Assembly: GCA_964368625.1 (NCBI GenBank)
Contig: CAYJBH010000008.1
Coordinates: 1-64,000, forward strand
Direction of reading: 5' to 3'
DNA length: 64,000 nucleotides
Origin: CAYJBH01 sp964368625
GTDB taxonomy: Bacteria; Bacillota; Clostridia; Oscillospirales; Ruminococcaceae
The notes below the pieces were generated by a model. The model saw nothing but the letters and a program-made list of their open reading frames with translations. It did not search any database and was not told where the DNA came from. This document shows, piece after piece, positions 63,203 through 64,000 of the stretch. A program made the position numbers and the translations under genes. Position 1 is the stretch's first letter; each line of letters starts with the position of its first letter.

Positions 63203-64000
63203 TTAGCTATAATGTACCCATTTTTTCTGGCCGTACATCTGCAACACGGTAACTCCCATTATAATTAAGAAAACAACCATGGCGATAGCCGATGCATAAC
63301 CTTTGTATCCGTAGTTAAAAGCTTCGTTATAGAAAAGAACAATAACCGTTTCTGCCGACTCGAAGGCAGGGCTGGTGGTCGGTATCATCATATAGATAAC
63401 ATCGAAAATCTGAAATGCACTGATAAGTGCGGTAACGATAACGAAAAACAGCGAGGGGCTTAGCAGTGGTATAGTAATTTTGAAGAATTGTACAATACCG
63501 TTTGCACCATCGAGCGATGCCGCTTCGTACATCGAATCCGGAATATTTTGTAGACCTGCAAGCAGGATAACCATGCTGTGGCCGACTGCCATCCACACGC
63601 CTACAATAACTATCATCAGCGGTGCCGTTTCGGCATCAGACAACCAGCTACGTCCCTCGATACCAAAGAAGGAAAGGAAATGGTTAAGGATACCAAAACT
63701 TCCGTTAAATATCCATGACCAAACTATAGCAATAGCCGCCGGCATTGTTACCGTTGGTATAAAGTAGATGGTTCTGTATATCGAGCTTCCGCGAAGACCT
63801 CGGTTAAGCATTGCTGCAAGAACAGTTGCTAAAATAACCTGTGCCGGAACTGCAAGCAAAACATATCTAAAGGTGTTACCCAAAACCCTGTAAAAGTCTT
63901 CATCGCCGATTAACTTTTGATAGTTGTCGGGACCAAGCCATTCCATCTGGTTAAAAACGTCCACCTCAGAAAAGCTGAACACAATGCCCTGCAAAAACGG
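63203..64000 (-). CDS. Carbohydrate ABC transporter permease (UgpA/MalF-like), cut by the window edge
   Basis: The frame stays open to the last base, and the visible start (PFLQGIVFSFSE) is already inside the first helix, so the N-terminus lies outside. EAA loop: MYEAASLDGANGIVQFFKITIPLL. Partner of the permease that follows. About 265 residues visible of some 290-310 expected. Confidence 0.9.
   Translation of the reverse strand, partial: PFLQGIVFSFSEVDVFNQMEWLGPDNYQKLIGDEDFYRVLGNTFRYVLLAVPAQVILATVLAAMLNRGLRGSSIYRTIYFIPTVTMPAAIAIVWSWIFNGSFGILNHFLSFFGIEGRSWLSDAETAPLMIVIVGVWMAVGHSMVILLAGLQNIPDSMYEAASLDGANGIVQFFKITIPLLSPSLFFVIVTALISAFQIFDVIYMMIPTTSPAFESAETVIVLFYNEAFNYGYKGYASAIAMVVFLIIMGVTVLQMYGQKKWVHYS

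Overview
The window looks like a chromosome segment of an anaerobic, low-GC, endospore-forming Firmicute, probably of the class Clostridia. The pointers are a SpoIIP homologue, a rubredoxin-first (reverse) rubrerythrin beside an Rrf2 regulator, FabK as enoyl-ACP reductase, strong AGGAGG-type ribosome sites with many TTG and GTG starts, and a Gram-positive-type type IV pilus cluster. No rRNA, tRNA, integrase, transposase or CRISPR array was seen. One run of exactly 100 N (61642-61741) shows that the sequence is a scaffolded assembly.

Layout. (1) 1-1656: the end of a sensor histidine kinase. (2) 1924-19519: a full type IV pilus locus on the + strand: pilC, a pilM-pilN fusion, pilO, pilB, pilT, four tandem prepilin paralogues, a fifth pseudopilin, prepilin peptidase, a 1932-residue protein with a prepilin N-terminus, and three small pilin-like genes. 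(3) 19651-22948, - strand: an OFA-type transporter and a membrane GGDEF-EAL protein. (4) 23114-25849, - strand: DeoR regulator, alkaline-phosphatase-superfamily hydrolase and organophosphate-type transporter. (5) 26076-27121: Rrf2 regulator and reverse rubrerythrin. (6) 27212-38480, - strand: lipoprotein, orphan response regulator, tiny membrane protein, proC, truA, a cobalamin riboswitch with btuF-btuC-btuD and a divergent PduO-like protein, spoIIP, a glycosyltransferase, prfB and a DUF4234-like protein. (7) 38726-48299, - strand: a twelve-gene fatty-acid operon, acpP-accBCDA-fabHKDGFZ with a MarR-type gene last. (8) 48493-61453, + strand: a repeat lipoprotein, proB, then a surface-glycan cluster with two polyprenyl-phosphate glycosyltransferases, an ArnE/ArnF-like membrane pair, two large membrane proteins, WecE-type aminotransferase, acyltransferases, WbqC-like and pyruvyltransferase-like proteins. 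(9) 61474-61796: a 113-bp tandem repeat interrupted by the assembly gap. (10) 61875 to the end: a small zinc-ribbon protein and two sugar ABC permeases, one cut by the window edge.

How it fits together. PilB and PilT power extension and retraction, PilC and PilM-N/PilO form the inner platform, and the peptidase processes at least six prepilins, including the giant one, which I infer to be a tip or surface adhesin. The N-terminus of PilB carries a c-di-GMP-binding-type motif and a c-di-GMP enzyme lies just beyond the cluster, which suggests second-messenger control. The glycan cluster has the parts of an extracytoplasmic glycosylation system: a lipid-linked sugar is made inside, flipped, and transferred outside. 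The regulatory DNA is easy to read: several sigma-A-type promoters with 17-bp spacers, a B12 riboswitch with terminator, and a hairpin that covers the ribosome site of the first prepilin.
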